This document shows, one piece after another, positions 1 to 12,100 of a DNA stretch of 64,000 nt. Where the stretch lies: NCBI GenBank assembly GCA_025642075.2, contig JAODUO010000187.1, positions 261,001 through 325,000 on the forward strand, in the 5' to 3' direction. Every line of letters begins with the position of its first letter. Within the stretch, counting starts at the first letter, position 1. The notes beneath the pieces are model-generated. The model saw only the letters and a list, made by a program, of their open reading frames with translations. It did no database searches and was not told where the DNA came from. The translations under genes and the position numbers were made by a program. This DNA comes from Ridgeia piscesae (lineage: Eukaryota > Annelida > Polychaeta > Sabellida > Siboglinidae).

Positions 1-912
1 TAGGCTTCCATTTATAATGCTCTGCTCCTACTCTTTAGAATAGGCTTCCATTTATAATGCTCCTGTTCCTACTCTTTAGAATAGGCTTCCATTTATAGTG
101 CTCTGCGCCTACTCTTTAGAATAGGCTTCCATTTATAATGCTCTGCTCTTACTCTTTAGAATAGGCTTCCATTTATAATGGTCTGCTCCTACTCTTTAGA
201 ATAGGCTTCCATTTATAATGCTCCTGTTCCTACTCTTTAGAATAGGCTTCCATTTATAATGCTCCTGTTCCTACTCTTTAGAATAGGCTTCCATTTATAG
301 TGCTCTGCGCCTACTCTTTAGAATAGGCTTTCATTTATAGTGCTCCTGCTCCTACTCTTTAGAATAGGCTTCCATTTATTGTGCTCCTGTTCCTACTCTT
401 TAGAATAGGCTTCCATTTATTGTGCTCCTGCTCCTGCTCTTTAGAATAGGCTTTCATTTATAATGCTCTGCTCCTGCTCTTTAGAATAGGCTTCCATTTA
501 TACTGCTCTGCTCCTGCTCTTTAGAATAGGCTTCCATTTATAGAGCTCTGCTCCTGCTCTTTAGAATAGGCTTCCATTTATAATGCTCCTGCTCCTACTC
601 TTTAGAATAGGCTTCCATTTATAGTGCTCTGCTCCTGCTCTTTAGAATAGGCTTCCATTTATTATGCTCCTGCTCCTACTTTTTAGAATAGGCTTCCATT
701 TATAGTGCTCTGCTCCTGCTCTTTAAAATAGGCTTCCATTTATTATGCTCCTGCTCCTACTTTTTAGAATAAGCTTCCATTTATAGTGCTCTGCTCCTGC
801 TCTTTAGAATAGGCTTCCATTTATTATGCTCCTGCTCCTACTTTTTAGAATAGGCTTCCATTTATAGTGCTCCTGCTCCTACTCTTTAAAATAGGCTTCC
901 ATTTATAGTGCT
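1..912. repeat. Minisatellite, 40-41 bp unit
   Basis: About 22 head-to-tail copies of a 40-41 bp unit beginning TAGGCTTCCATTTATAATGC and ending CTACTCTTTAGAA. Copies differ by point changes (AATG/AGTG/TGTG) and by a one-base CTCTG/CTCCTG length change. The array is cut by the left edge of the window, so its true length is unknown. No reading frame persists. Confidence 0.97.
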
Positions 913-1583
913 GCGAGGCTTTCCGAGGTTCCGGGAGAACCCTAAGTCATTAGGTTATTGTATTGTATTGCCCGCGGGTGTGAACCAGGCTACTAGCGTC
1001 CTCCCCAGCCTAGGCTGGTAGTATATAGGCTAGTCGTGTATTGCCGGGCCTCCAACCCCGGGTGTTTATCCCACGCACTGCATGGATGTGCGCTGAATCA
1101 TTTGTACGTCGGCCCACTTTCTGTATTTGTCCCGTGATTCCGGGAACCAGCGAAACTTCAAAGAATTGCCTGTCCGGCTAGAAGCGTTAGAACTAGATGT
1201 CCGTGTGCTTGCCATAATCATGGTACCTGGGTTGTATTTAACTGGTAAAGATAATAACAATTATATTGTCGTACGTTTGATTCATAGCACCTAATTTTAT
1301 GTCGTGTAAACACGGCAATAATGTTACATACTTGTGCTGTTAAACAAGTCAGCATACTACCCATCATCTAACCAGGAGCAGCTAGTGTGTAGAACACCGT
1401 CGCGACTTAGGAGTCGAGAACAACACTGCGCTCGTTGGTTGTGAGCAATCTTATCTACAGACTAGACTCGTCTCGCCTGTCTCGTGCCTAGGAAAGAACA
1501 TCGACCGACGCAGGCGTCTACTGCAGATATCAGAATGGTCGAATTACACTGGCGGATGTACACGTTACACACACGCATACGCA
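913..1583. other. Unique intergenic DNA, no gene recognised
   Basis: Single-copy-looking sequence between two satellites. Only short frames with no recognisable family are present on either strand, and I see no splice-flanked coding segment. Confidence 0.5.
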
Positions 1584-2150
<567 letters not shown>

Positions 2151-3310
2151 CTTCGCTTGACTCTGGCCCACTCCCGGATCTCCACGACCGAGTATCGCCG
2201 GTCGAGACAAGTGGCGGTTGCTAAGGACGCTCTAGGGTCTATCAAGATAGCGACGACGCTCTGTGAAGTCTCGGCTGATACAGAGGACGAGACTCGAGAC
2301 TAACGGACAGTGCTGACTCGGTCAGTCCTCTTGTCGTCGTCGCCGTCGTACATAAATAGTTATACTGTTTCTTAACTAATACATTAACGGGAAACAATCA
2401 TCCGTAATAATTAAAATGTATTATTTATCAAACAGTCTGGAGGGCAAAAACTTCCAGTAGCACTAATGGTGGTATCATGAGACGGGGATGGGTGGGTTAA
2501 TGTTCAAAATGTATGTGGCGACGATCACAATGTCGAGAGCTTAATATTGCTGCTGTCGTTCGCATTCGAATGCCGACATCGGAAGATCGCGCATATTAGA
2601 GCATTTAGGAGACACGCCACTCTTAATGCTGCTAAATTACAAAGGGCTATGAGGGCACGTTTCCCAAACCTCTGTAAACGCCCTGTCATTGTAGTTCCTG
2701 TTTGTAAAGATATTTGTTAAGTGTCGTATGTTTCTCTACGCCAAATGACGCAGCTTGTTTTGGTTTGATGTATGAGTGAATGCACGGGCATAATCCTGGT
2801 TGACGACTGACGCACGGTCAGGTCAACACACTCTATCGATACAGTAGGTGCTACGTCTTCCGACCAATGAATCAACTACATGTTTATATACACGCCATGT
2901 CCATACCTGAGAGGTGATATGACGTAAATTAAATCGTTTTGTCAATACGATGTTTACTTAATCGCCGTTGAGACATGCAGCTACGGGTTTATAGCCAACC
3001 CCAATCTGATGCACACGTATCGTTTACACCCTGTTTGTTTTTCTTATAGTAGATCTATGGTTTTACGAAGCCGTATTTAATTATAAATACTAAGAAGGCG
3101 ACGGTGTGGTACGATAAAATAGTATACATTTATAAATAACATTATATTAGGTTTTGCGTGATAATTATAATTGATGAAGTCCTATGATGATGATGATGAT
3201 TATGATTATGCTTATGTGATGGTGATGATGTTGATTATGCCGATGACGACTGAGATGATTACGACGACGATGGGGACCTGGTAGTTAGTGTCACACTTGT
3301 CAACGTAATT
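2151..3310. other. Intergenic DNA, no gene recognised
   Basis: No family-level coding similarity recognised. A short frame near 2590-2680 reads like a basic peptide but has no extension on either side. A (GAT)-rich stretch lies at about 3187-3275. Confidence 0.45.
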
Positions 3311-3491
3311 TAATGTTATGTTATGTTATGTTATGTTATGTTATGTTATGTTATGTTATGTTATGTTATGTTATGTTATGTTATGTTATGTTATGTTATG
3401 TTATGTTATGTTATGTTATGTTATGTTATGTTATGTTATGTTATGTTATTGTTATGTTATGTTATGTTATGTTATGTTATGTTATGTTATG

Positions 3492-3538
<47 letters not shown>
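3311..3538. repeat. (ATGTT)n pentanucleotide array with (TA)n and (CA)n tail
   Basis: About 36 copies of TTATG (3311-3495) with one phase slip near 3450, running directly into (TA)n (3496-3526) and (CA)n (3527-3538). Five-base periodicity keeps several frames open, which explains the MLCYV-type frames. Confidence 0.98.
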
Positions 3539-3540
<2 letters not shown>

Positions 3541-4679
3541 TGTGAAAGTTTTCAAGCACCCTGTAACGTTGCACCTGTGTGTCACCCTAAGATGGTAGCC
3601 AAGTAAACATGTTTTATTTGAGCGCGTGGTTGCAAGTGTACACGCCGTTCAAGTTTATTACCGTGAAAATTCGTATTGCTCGGTTTGGTGGGTCAAACAT
3701 ACTACGTAGGCGCATCATACACCCCGAGCGCCTGTCATTGGTGACAATTTACGGGTCATAAACCCATTTCACATACGCCCGAAGCTTGTGACAACTCCAC
3801 GGTAGGGGGCGCTCGACCTTGAATGCTTCGCAACATCCTTTGCAGAACACACCGCCATTGCAAGTCGTTAAAACTCGCTCAATTGTCGGTGTTGTGTATT
3901 TTTAAGGTGTAGCGATTTTATATGTCCGGGACCCTGTGAAAGGAAATGTTTAGGGCAACACTTTCAGGCGCCTCTAATCGAATCACTCTTTTTATTTATG
4001 TATTATATGTATCTGGGTTATTTACTTAAACAATTGCATTGCAAAAGAAACCGGTTTGATTGTAAGCTCGCAATGGGTTTGTTGCACTAGATGACGTAGA
4101 CGAGCAAAGAAACGGGAATAAAACAACACTGAATCCGACAGACGCTGGATCTAGTGACGTAGACAGTCTGAGAGGAAGCACAAGAACTGGTTGACAGGTG
4201 AAAAGCAATCAACGAGAGACCGCAAACGAAGGCCAAATAAATTAACGGAAGCCACGTGACAGAGCTTAAAATGCTACGGAACTATTTCTGTGGTGGACAA
4301 ATGGCGGGTCGAGCGTTCTCCAAGAACAGACAGTAACAGAACGATATGTAAACAATCACCATCCAGTCAGGACTGCTCAAATCGTTTTATTCTATTCCGT
4401 GGCTGGCATCAGATAAAAAGCAAGAGAAAAGACGGGCAGAACACGTTGAAGTAGAAATAAACAGAGAAGGCCTTCCTGAACGTCGACACACTCCAAGACT
4501 TCTTGTGGACTGGACGTCGACGCAAGGCCGCCGCCCAAGGAAGAATCGTAGGCGCTGCAGGGAACTGAACAATAGGGAAACACCGGGTCATGCCCAGCTG
4601 ACTGCTGAGTTATTGAAACATATCTGACCTTGCAGCCAGACATTTTAGGTTTACCCTTTCCATGAAAATGTGGAATGAT
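3539..4679. other. Intergenic DNA, no gene recognised
   Basis: No coding segment supported. A GGTAGGGGGCGCTC sequence at about 3802-3815 resembles the core of a CTCF-type site, with mismatches. Confidence 0.4.
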
Positions 4680-4681
4680 AA

Positions 4682-4724
<43 letters not shown>

Positions 4725-4731
4725 CACACAT
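4680..4731. repeat. (CACG)n microsatellite
   Basis: About eleven tandem CACG/GCAC units followed by CACACACA. Confidence 0.95.
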
Positions 4732-4945
4732 AATTTTATAATAGCAATAGCCTACACCAGTGTTTCTGCTATTAATGTTGTTGAAACTGTCACACCACAT
4801 TTGGATTATATAGTCACTCCAAAAAATGTACAGTTGACTCTTCCGGTGCTACGGGATCGTCTCCGTGACGTGAGGGCGCCGATGACAGCGACGACGGCGT
4901 TGACGTCGACTACACCACAATGTGAGATGTCACTGCCAGTCCTTA

Positions 4946-4999
4946 TGACGTCACTGCATCAATGACGTCATAGCTGTTTATGGCGTATCAATGACGTCA
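4946..4999. promoter_or_regulatory. Cluster of three perfect CRE (TGACGTCA) palindromes
   Basis: Exact TGACGTCA octamers occur at 4946-4953, 4963-4970 and 4992-4999. Related TGACGTC/GTGACGTG sequences lie just upstream (about 4865-4905). TGACGTCA is the canonical full CREB/ATF site. No gene start is recognised next to it, so any function is inference; the three sites may reflect local duplication of a TCAATGACGTCA segment. Confidence 0.6.
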
Positions 5000-5556
5000 C
5001 TGCTATTATTGACGCGTAACCGCCTCTTAACTACACAGTAGAACATATTAAACTAAACGTCTTTCCATTTATTTTCACCGCATTTCGTAAACAGCGCAAG
5101 CCTAGATCTAAATACATATTAGTATTCTGGCCTACTAAACTTTGGCATCGTCAGGCGTTATCTATGACGTATAAGCTAAAGCAAGTCCCTAGTGATAGGT
5201 TTGTAGGCCTATCTTATGAGCTGTATAGTTCCTGTGAACAGGCCACGATTCAGGCCCTGTATAATTACATACAAATGCGACGACCTTTTCTGTAGTTTCT
5301 GTCAACCCATATCTGACGATTGCAGGTGTTTTATCCGTAGCCGCGTAGGTGTTAGCCCTGTCACGCTACCGGTCGCATGTGATCTATAGTAAGTTAGTCA
5401 CCGGAAGTCACGTGGACGGCGTCATGCTTCTATTCATATATCGACTCGTGAAAACGGTTAATGACGAAACTCACTAACATTATTTACTTCCGGGGAGTGA
5501 GGCGGTTTACCTTTTGTCAAGGACACCTTTCTGTCGTTGTCTCCGACGTAAACTAA

Positions 5557-5640
5557 CTCTGGACCAAGACCACATTTGAGTTGACCGTAGGCGGGCCGGT
5601 ACAACGTTTCCTACATTTCCTGCTAGTATGTTTTATCACA
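5557..5640. mobile_element. Partial copy of the repeat inserted at 6028
   Basis: Sequence from about 5560 (AGACCACATTTGAGTTGACC through CAACGTTTCCTACATTTCCT) matches the first ~70 bp of the insertion beginning at 6028. It is therefore a second, diverged copy of the same interspersed element. Its far end was not identified. Confidence 0.6.
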
Positions 5641-5779
5641 GGGTATTCACATTTTCCGACATTAACTAGCATCCACATATGTGTTACGTATGTACTGCTA
5701 TTGCGGTGCGTATCTAAATGAACACGACATAACCATCACTCACCACCTAAGCAAAGAACAAGCTAGCAGCCGCACAAGC

Positions 5780-6596
5780 AAAGATAGAAAAGAGTATGTT
5801 AAGCATAACATATCAGGACAGAAAAACAAACATCTGGGTAAGAGAAAAGAATCAAATCACAGACGTGATTGAACAAGTCAGAAGACGGAAGCGGACCTGG
5901 ACAGGACACGTCAGCAGGATACGAGATAACCGACGGACACTGCGTATCACCACCTGGAAACCATACGAAAGGAAAAGACCTAGAGGAAGACCGGCGAGAC
6001 GGTGGAGAGACAAACTAGACTACTGGAGTCAGACCACATTTGCATTTTCCATAGGCGACTATTATAACGTTTCCTTCATTTCCTACTAATCTTGAGCAGT
6101 TCTGTTATTGACAATTTCATAGCATATTTACCCTCCATTGACAGAAGTTCTGTGAACAATTCGTGAACGTTTAATACCTCAGGCTCCCACAAACGTCTTT
6201 CAAACTTTACACCCCTCCATTTCTGCTTGAACCACCCACGGATTGCTCCTGATTACAATTACATTACCAAGCAAAATGACAACTGTATTAATACGCAGAA
6301 ATGCACCGACTGACAGCTGTCGTAATTTGACAGCTCTGATGCCACGCTGCACGAAAACATAATTTCTAGTCACTCCACACTGTACATGTGCTCACAGAAA
6401 TTCAGACAACTTGCATAATGCTGCTTTTAAGGGGTGCTCTTTGGTCGCACGGGGCATGGCGGATGAGCACCTTATTGTGGTCTTACATCTACTACTGGAA
6501 AGGTACCATCTGGCAGAGGATAGCGCACGATAGGCAGATGTGGACGCAGCATGCTGAGGCCTTCGCCCCACCACGGGAGACTACGGCTGCACCGTG
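5780..6596 (+). mobile_element. Non-LTR retrotransposon (LINE) ORF 3' fragment, interrupted by an insertion
   Basis: 5784-6027 encodes a peptide typical of the extreme C-terminus of a LINE ORF2: a TYQDRKTNIWVREK segment, then RRRKRTWTGHVSRIRDN and RPRGRPARRWRDKLDYW. The ...RGRPARRWRD... tail is a hallmark of these reverse transcriptase proteins. The coding sequence resumes at about 6489 (YYWKGTIWQRIAHDRQMW ... HAEAF ... TTAAP, then TGA at 6595-6597). The two halves are separated by a ~464 bp insertion flanked by CTACTGGA (6020-6027 and 6492-6499). The 5' part of the LINE, including the polymerase core, is absent, as expected for 5'-truncated retrotransposition. It is a dead remnant. Confidence 0.85.
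6028..6491. mobile_element. ~464 bp insertion with 8-9 bp target-site duplication
   Basis: The insertion splits the LINE coding frame between two copies of (A)CTACTGGA. Near both ends it carries AGACCACA in inverted orientation (about 6031 and, reversed, about 6476-6483), offset a few bases from the termini. There is no coding capacity. An 8-9 bp duplication fits a hAT- or Mutator-type non-autonomous DNA element better than a Tc1/mariner type, but the terminal repeats are too short to assign a superfamily. A second copy starts near 5557. Confidence 0.7.
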
Positions 6597-6796
6597 AGGT
6601 GCCAGAGACGAACCGTGTATAGACATTCTGCAGTTTCACCTACGCAGCTCACACCTTGTAGTTTTATTATATGCCTTATCCACATTTGTTTTACAGATGC
6701 CATGCGAGGTAGCCCTGGCAAATCCCCTTCGAGAAATGCAGAAACTAGCCGAGTGTAATGAATGACACGTACGCCCAGTCGCACCAACTGAACGCG

Positions 6797-7000
<204 letters not shown>

Positions 7001-7835
7001 TTCGAATATTTGGTTGCACACCCCACTGAATGTAACACGAACAGTGTGTGGCTGAAATCACCAAAAATTACATCACACGACCACATTTCTCGTGAACAAT
7101 TTCATTGGTTAACCTTAAATTCTGAGTTCTGCCCAGGGATCATCCAGGGAATCGCTGCCTGGTACTCGGGTACTCGTCAGTACCCACCCCTGATGGTGGG
7201 GCACCCGGGCGATTGGCATATAAGACGGGGTGTCTCGAGCAGGGTAGGGTTCGGTGACCACGCAAGGGTTCGAACAACAACAGCAGGAAGTACGGACATG
7301 TGACGTCATTACAGTAGTCGCAAGTGAAACGAAAGCGGTGATGTCAACGCCACTTAAAATACTTACTGACCACCGACCACGTGACGGGACAAGGCGAAGA
7401 CGTGATGGGGCCGGCGAGCTTTGGAGGGGTAGTCCTTTGACTTGAGCCGTTTGAGAATACCCCGCTTGAATGCACGTCAAGTCGTGCTACCGACTACGCA
7501 CGCGCACGCCGTCCATGTACCGGAAGTGAAGAGAGTGTCGCTACAAGAACTCGCGTCTCGTTTAATTTCACGCTTCGGCTGCGGCTGATCTGTCTTGCAT
7601 TGCGTCTGGCGGCTGAGAGGCGCAGGCGGCGTGCGGTAACAGTGAGTGACGCAGCTTACACAAACCCGACAGCCCGAGTCGAGGTGTCATAAGGCTGACT
7701 GACGACCACGCCCACTCCTAGGAGGGCATCTCGCCACCTACTGGTGGAGGTGAGAACCGGGCACAAATGATTAGACAGACACTAAACATTATACAAACAG
7801 GTCGTATGATAATAGTATATACTCAGTATTACCCA
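7001..7835. other. Intergenic DNA, no gene recognised
   Basis: No supported coding segment. CpG content rises at about 7200-7640, but no first exon or conserved frame was recognised beside it. Confidence 0.4.
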
Positions 7836-7882
<47 letters not shown>

Positions 7883-8249
7883 GGGCGGACGAGCGCACGG
7901 ACGGACGGACGGACGGACGGACGGACGGACGGACGGACGGACGGACGGACGGACGGACGGACGGACGGACGGACGGACGGACGGACGGACGGACGGACGG
8001 ACGGACGGACGGACGGACGGACGGACGGACGGACGGACGGACGGACGGACGGACGGACGGACGGACGGACGGACGGACGGACGGACGGACGGACGGACGG
8101 ACGGACGGACGGACGGACGGACGGACGGACGGACGGACGGACGGACGGACGGACGGACGGACGGACGGACGGACGGACGGACGGACGGACGGACGGACGG
8201 ACGGACGGACGGACGGACGGACGGACGGACGGACGGACGGACGGACGGA
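7836..8249. repeat. (ACGC)n then ~350 bp pure (ACGG)n tetranucleotide array
   Basis: (ACGC)n at about 7833-7880 is followed, after a short imperfect linker, by about 88 uninterrupted copies of ACGG (7897-8248). Each unit contains a CpG, giving one CpG every 4 bp. The RTDG/PSVR-type frames on both strands are artefacts. Confidence 0.98.
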
Positions 8250-8612
8250 GAAACTGAGATCTGAGGTTATTCAAAAATACCCACGGAAACGTATCGTTAA
8301 AAAACTACAGGTGTTTGCTGTGAAGAGAACCCGTACAACATTCATCTGGCCAGGGAACCGCAGCTACTGGGCGTGTCCTCGTGTCGCTGCAGGGATCACA
8401 TTGCCTGGCTCTGTATAGGTGCTCAGTCGACGGTACATCGGGTAAACTCGAGTTGGGCGCCGGGGGCTCGAGGCAAAGACTACAGGCGTGAACGCACACC
8501 CAGAATGTTATGCCCTGGATGAATAATTGACATATTCCTGTGAGAAAGTCTGCTTTGACTCAACCTTTAATCTGCGGTAGTTTGTCTACATGTGCGTGCG
8601 TGCGTGCGTGCG
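8250..8612. other. Spacer between satellites, no gene recognised
   Basis: Unique sequence ending in a short (GTGC)n run (8592-8612) that abuts the 31 bp array. Confidence 0.5.
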
Positions 8613-11600
8613 TCTCATGTAGAACAGCCGTATAGTCTACCTGTCTCATGTAGAACAGCCGTCTAGTCTACCTGTCTCAGGTAGAACAGTTGTCTAGTCT
8701 ACCTGTCTCATGTAGAACAGCCGTCTAGTCTACCTATCTCATGTAGAACAGTCGTCTTGTCTACCTGTCTCATGTATAACAGTCGTCTTGTCTACCTGTC
8801 TCAGGTAGAACAGCCGTCTAGTCTACATATCTCAGGTAGAACAGTTGTCTAGTCTACCTGTCTCAGGTAGAACAGCCGTCTAGTCTACCTGTCTCAGGTA
8901 GAACAGCCGTCTAGTCTACTTGTCTCAGGTAGAACAGTCGTCTTGTCAACCTGTCTCAGGTAGAACAGTTGTCTAGTCTACCTGTCTCATGTAGAACAGC
9001 CGTCTAGTCTACCTATCTCATGTAGAACAGTCGTCTTGTCTACCTGTCTCAGGTAAAACAGCCGTCTAGTCTACCTGTCTCATGTAGAACAGTCGTCTTG
9101 TCTACCTGTCTCATGTATAACAGTCGTCTTGTCTACCTGTCTCAGGTAGAACAGCCGTCTAGTCTACATATCTCAGGTAGAACAGTTGTCTAGTCTACCT
9201 GTCTCAGGTAGAACAGCCATCTAGTCTACCTGTCTCAGGTAGAACAGCCGTCTAGTCTACTTGTCTCAGGTAGAACAGTTGTCTAGTCTACCTGTCTCAG
9301 GTAGAACAGTTGTCTAGTCTACCTGTCTCATGTAGAATAGTTGCCTAGTCTACCTGTCTCAAGTAGAACAGTTGTCTAGTCTACCTGTCTCATGTAAAAC
9401 AGCCGTTTGTCTACCTGTCTCATGTAGAACAGCCGTCTAGTCTACCTGTCTCAGGTAGAACAGTTGTCTAGTCTACCTGTCTCATGTAGAACAGTCGTCT
9501 TGTCTACCTGTCTCAGGTAGAACAGCCGTCTAGTCTACCTGTCTCAGGTAGAATAGTTGTTTAGTCTACCTGTCTCAGGTAGAACAGCCGTCTAGTCTAC
9601 CTGTCTCAGGTAGAATAGTTGTTTAGTCTACCTGTCTCAGGTAGAACAGCCGTCTAGTCTACCTGTCTCAGGTAGAACAGCCATCTAGTCTACCTGTCTC
9701 AGGTAGAACAATTGTCTAGTCTACCTGTCTCAGGTAGAACAGCCGTCTAGTCTACCTGTCTCAGGTAGAACAGCCGTCTAGTCTACCTGTCTCAGAGGTA
9801 GAACAGCTGTCTAAGTCTACCTGCCTCAGGTAGAACAGCCGTCTAGTCTACCTGTCTCAGGTAGAACAGCCATCTAGTCTACCTGCCTCAGGTACAACAG
9901 CCATCTAGTCTACCTGTCTCAGGTAGAACAGCCATCTAGTCTACCTGCCTCAGGTACAACAGCCATCTAGTCTACCTGTCTCAGGTAGAACAGCCATCTA
10001 GTCTACCTGTCTCAGAGGTAGAACAGCTGTCTAAGTCTACCTGCCTCAGGTAGAACAGCCGTCTAGTCTACCTGCCTCAGGTACAACAGCCATCTAGTCT
10101 ACCTGTCTCAGGTAGAACAGCCATCTAGTCTACCTGTCTCAGAGGTAGAACAGCCGTCTAGTCTACCTGTCTCAGGTAGAACAGCCGTCTAGTCTACCTG
10201 TCTCAGGTACAACAGCCATCTAGTCTACCTGTCTCAGGTAGAACAGTCGTCTTGTCTACTTGTCTCAAGTAGAACAACTGTCTATTCTACCTCTCTCAGG
10301 TACAACAGCCGTCTAGTCTACCTGTCTCAGGTAGAACAGCTGTCTAGTCTACTTGTCTCAGGTAGAACAGCCATCTAGTCTACCTGTCTCAGGTAGATCA
10401 GCCGTCCAGTCTACCTGTCTCAGGTAGAACAGCCGTCTAGTCTACCTGTCTCAGGTAGAACAGTCGTCTAGTCTACCTGTCTCAGGTACAACAGCCATCT
10501 AGTCTACCTGTCTCAGGTAGAACAGTCGTCTTGTCTACTTGTCTCAAGTAGAACAACTGTCTATTCTACCTGTCTCAGGTACAACAGCCATCTAGTCTAC
10601 CTGTCTCAGGTAGAACAGCCGTCTAGTCTACTTGTCTCAGGTAGAACAGCCATCTAGTCTACCTGTCTCAGGTAGATCAGCCGTCTAGTCTACCTGTCTC
10701 AGGTAGAACAGCCGTTAGGTCTACCTGTCTCAGGTAGAACAGTCGTCTAGTCTACCTGTCTCAGGTAGAACAGCCGTCTAGTCTACTTGTCTCAGGTAGA
10801 ACAGCCGTCTAGTCTACCTGTCTCAGGTAGAACAGCCGTCTAGTCTACCTGTCTCAGGTAGAACAGCCATCTAGTCTACCTGTCTCAGGTAGAACAATTG
10901 TCTAGTCTACCTGTCTCAGGTAGAACAGCCGTCTAGTCTACCTGTCTCATGTAGAACAGCCGTCTAGTCTACCTGCCTCAGGTACAACAGCCATCTAGTC
11001 TACCTGTCTCAGGTAGAACAGCCATCTAGTCTACCTGTCTCAGAGGTAGAACAGCTGTCTAAGTCTACCTGCCTCAGGTAGAACAGCCGTCTAGTCTACC
11101 TGCCTCAGGTACAACAGCCATCTAGTCTACCTGTCTCAGGTAGAACAGCCATCTAGTCTACCTGTCTCAGGTAGAACAGCCATCTAGTCTACCTGCCTCA
11201 GGTACAACAGCCATCTAGTCTACCTGTCTCAGGTAGAACAGCCATCTAGTCTACCTGTCTCAGAGGTAGAACAGCTGTCTAAGTCTACCTGCCTCAGGTA
11301 GAACAGCCGTCTAGTCTACCTGCCTCAGGTACAACAGCCATCTAGTCTACCTGTCTCAGGTAGAACAGCCATCTAGTCTACCTGTCTCAGAGGTAGAACA
11401 GCCGTCTAGTCTACCTGTCTCAGGTAGAACAGCCGTCTAGTCTACCTGTCTCAGGTACAACAGCCATCTAGTCTACCTGTCTCAGGTAGAACAGTCGTCT
11501 TGTCTACTTGTCTCAAGTAGAACAACTGTCTATTCTACCTGTCTCAGGTACAACAGCCGTCTAGTCTACCTGTCTCAGGTAGAACAGCCGTCTAGTCTAC

Positions 11601-12100
11601 TTGTCTCAGGTAGAACAGCCATCTAGTCTACCTGTCTCAGGTAGATCAGCCGTCTAGTCTACCTGTCTCAGGTAGAACAGTCGTCTAGTCTACCTGTCTC
11701 AGGTACAACAGCCATCTAGTCTACCTGTCTCAGGTAGAACAGTCGTCTTGTCTACTTGTCTCAAGTAGAACAGCCATCTAGTCTACCTGTCTCAGGTAGA
11801 TCAGCCGTCTAGTCTACCTGTCTCAGATAGAACAGTCGTCTAGTCTATATACCTGAGATAGAACAGTCGTCTAGTCTACCTGCCTCAGGTAGATCAGCTG
11901 TCTAGTCTACCTGTCTCAGATAGAACAGTCGTCTAGTCTATATACCTGAGATAGAACAGTCGTCTAGTCTACCTGTCTCAGGTAGATCAGCCGTCTAGTC
12001 TACCTGTCTCAGATAGAACAGTCGTCTAGTCTATATACCTGAGATAGAACAGTCGTCTAGTCTACCTGCCTCAGATAGAACAGTCGTCTAGTCTACCTGT
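8613..12100. repeat. 31 bp minisatellite with a hairpin in each unit (~112 copies)
   Basis: The unit is CTACCTGTCTCAGGTAG plus AACAGCCGTCTAGT (17+14 = 31 bp), repeated for about 3.5 kb. CTACCTG-TCT-CAGGTAG is a perfect 7 bp inverted repeat around a 3-base loop. Variants include CATGTAG (one stem mismatch), paired CTACTTG...CAAGTAG, CTGCCTCAGG loop changes, CAGAGGTAG 2-bp expansions, and a CTATATACCTGAGATAG form at the right end (about 11840-12060). Larger blocks are repeated, for example the CAGAGGTAG-type groups near 9790, 10012, 11038 and 11265, so the array has higher-order structure. There are no unique spacers. Confidence 0.97.

Noticed and set aside
7767..8274. RTDG/PSVR repeat frames
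   Set aside because: Direct translation of (ACGG)n.
8613..12100. CRISPR-like array
   Set aside because: Units are contiguous 31 bp repeats with no unique spacers, no cas genes, and the genome is eukaryotic.
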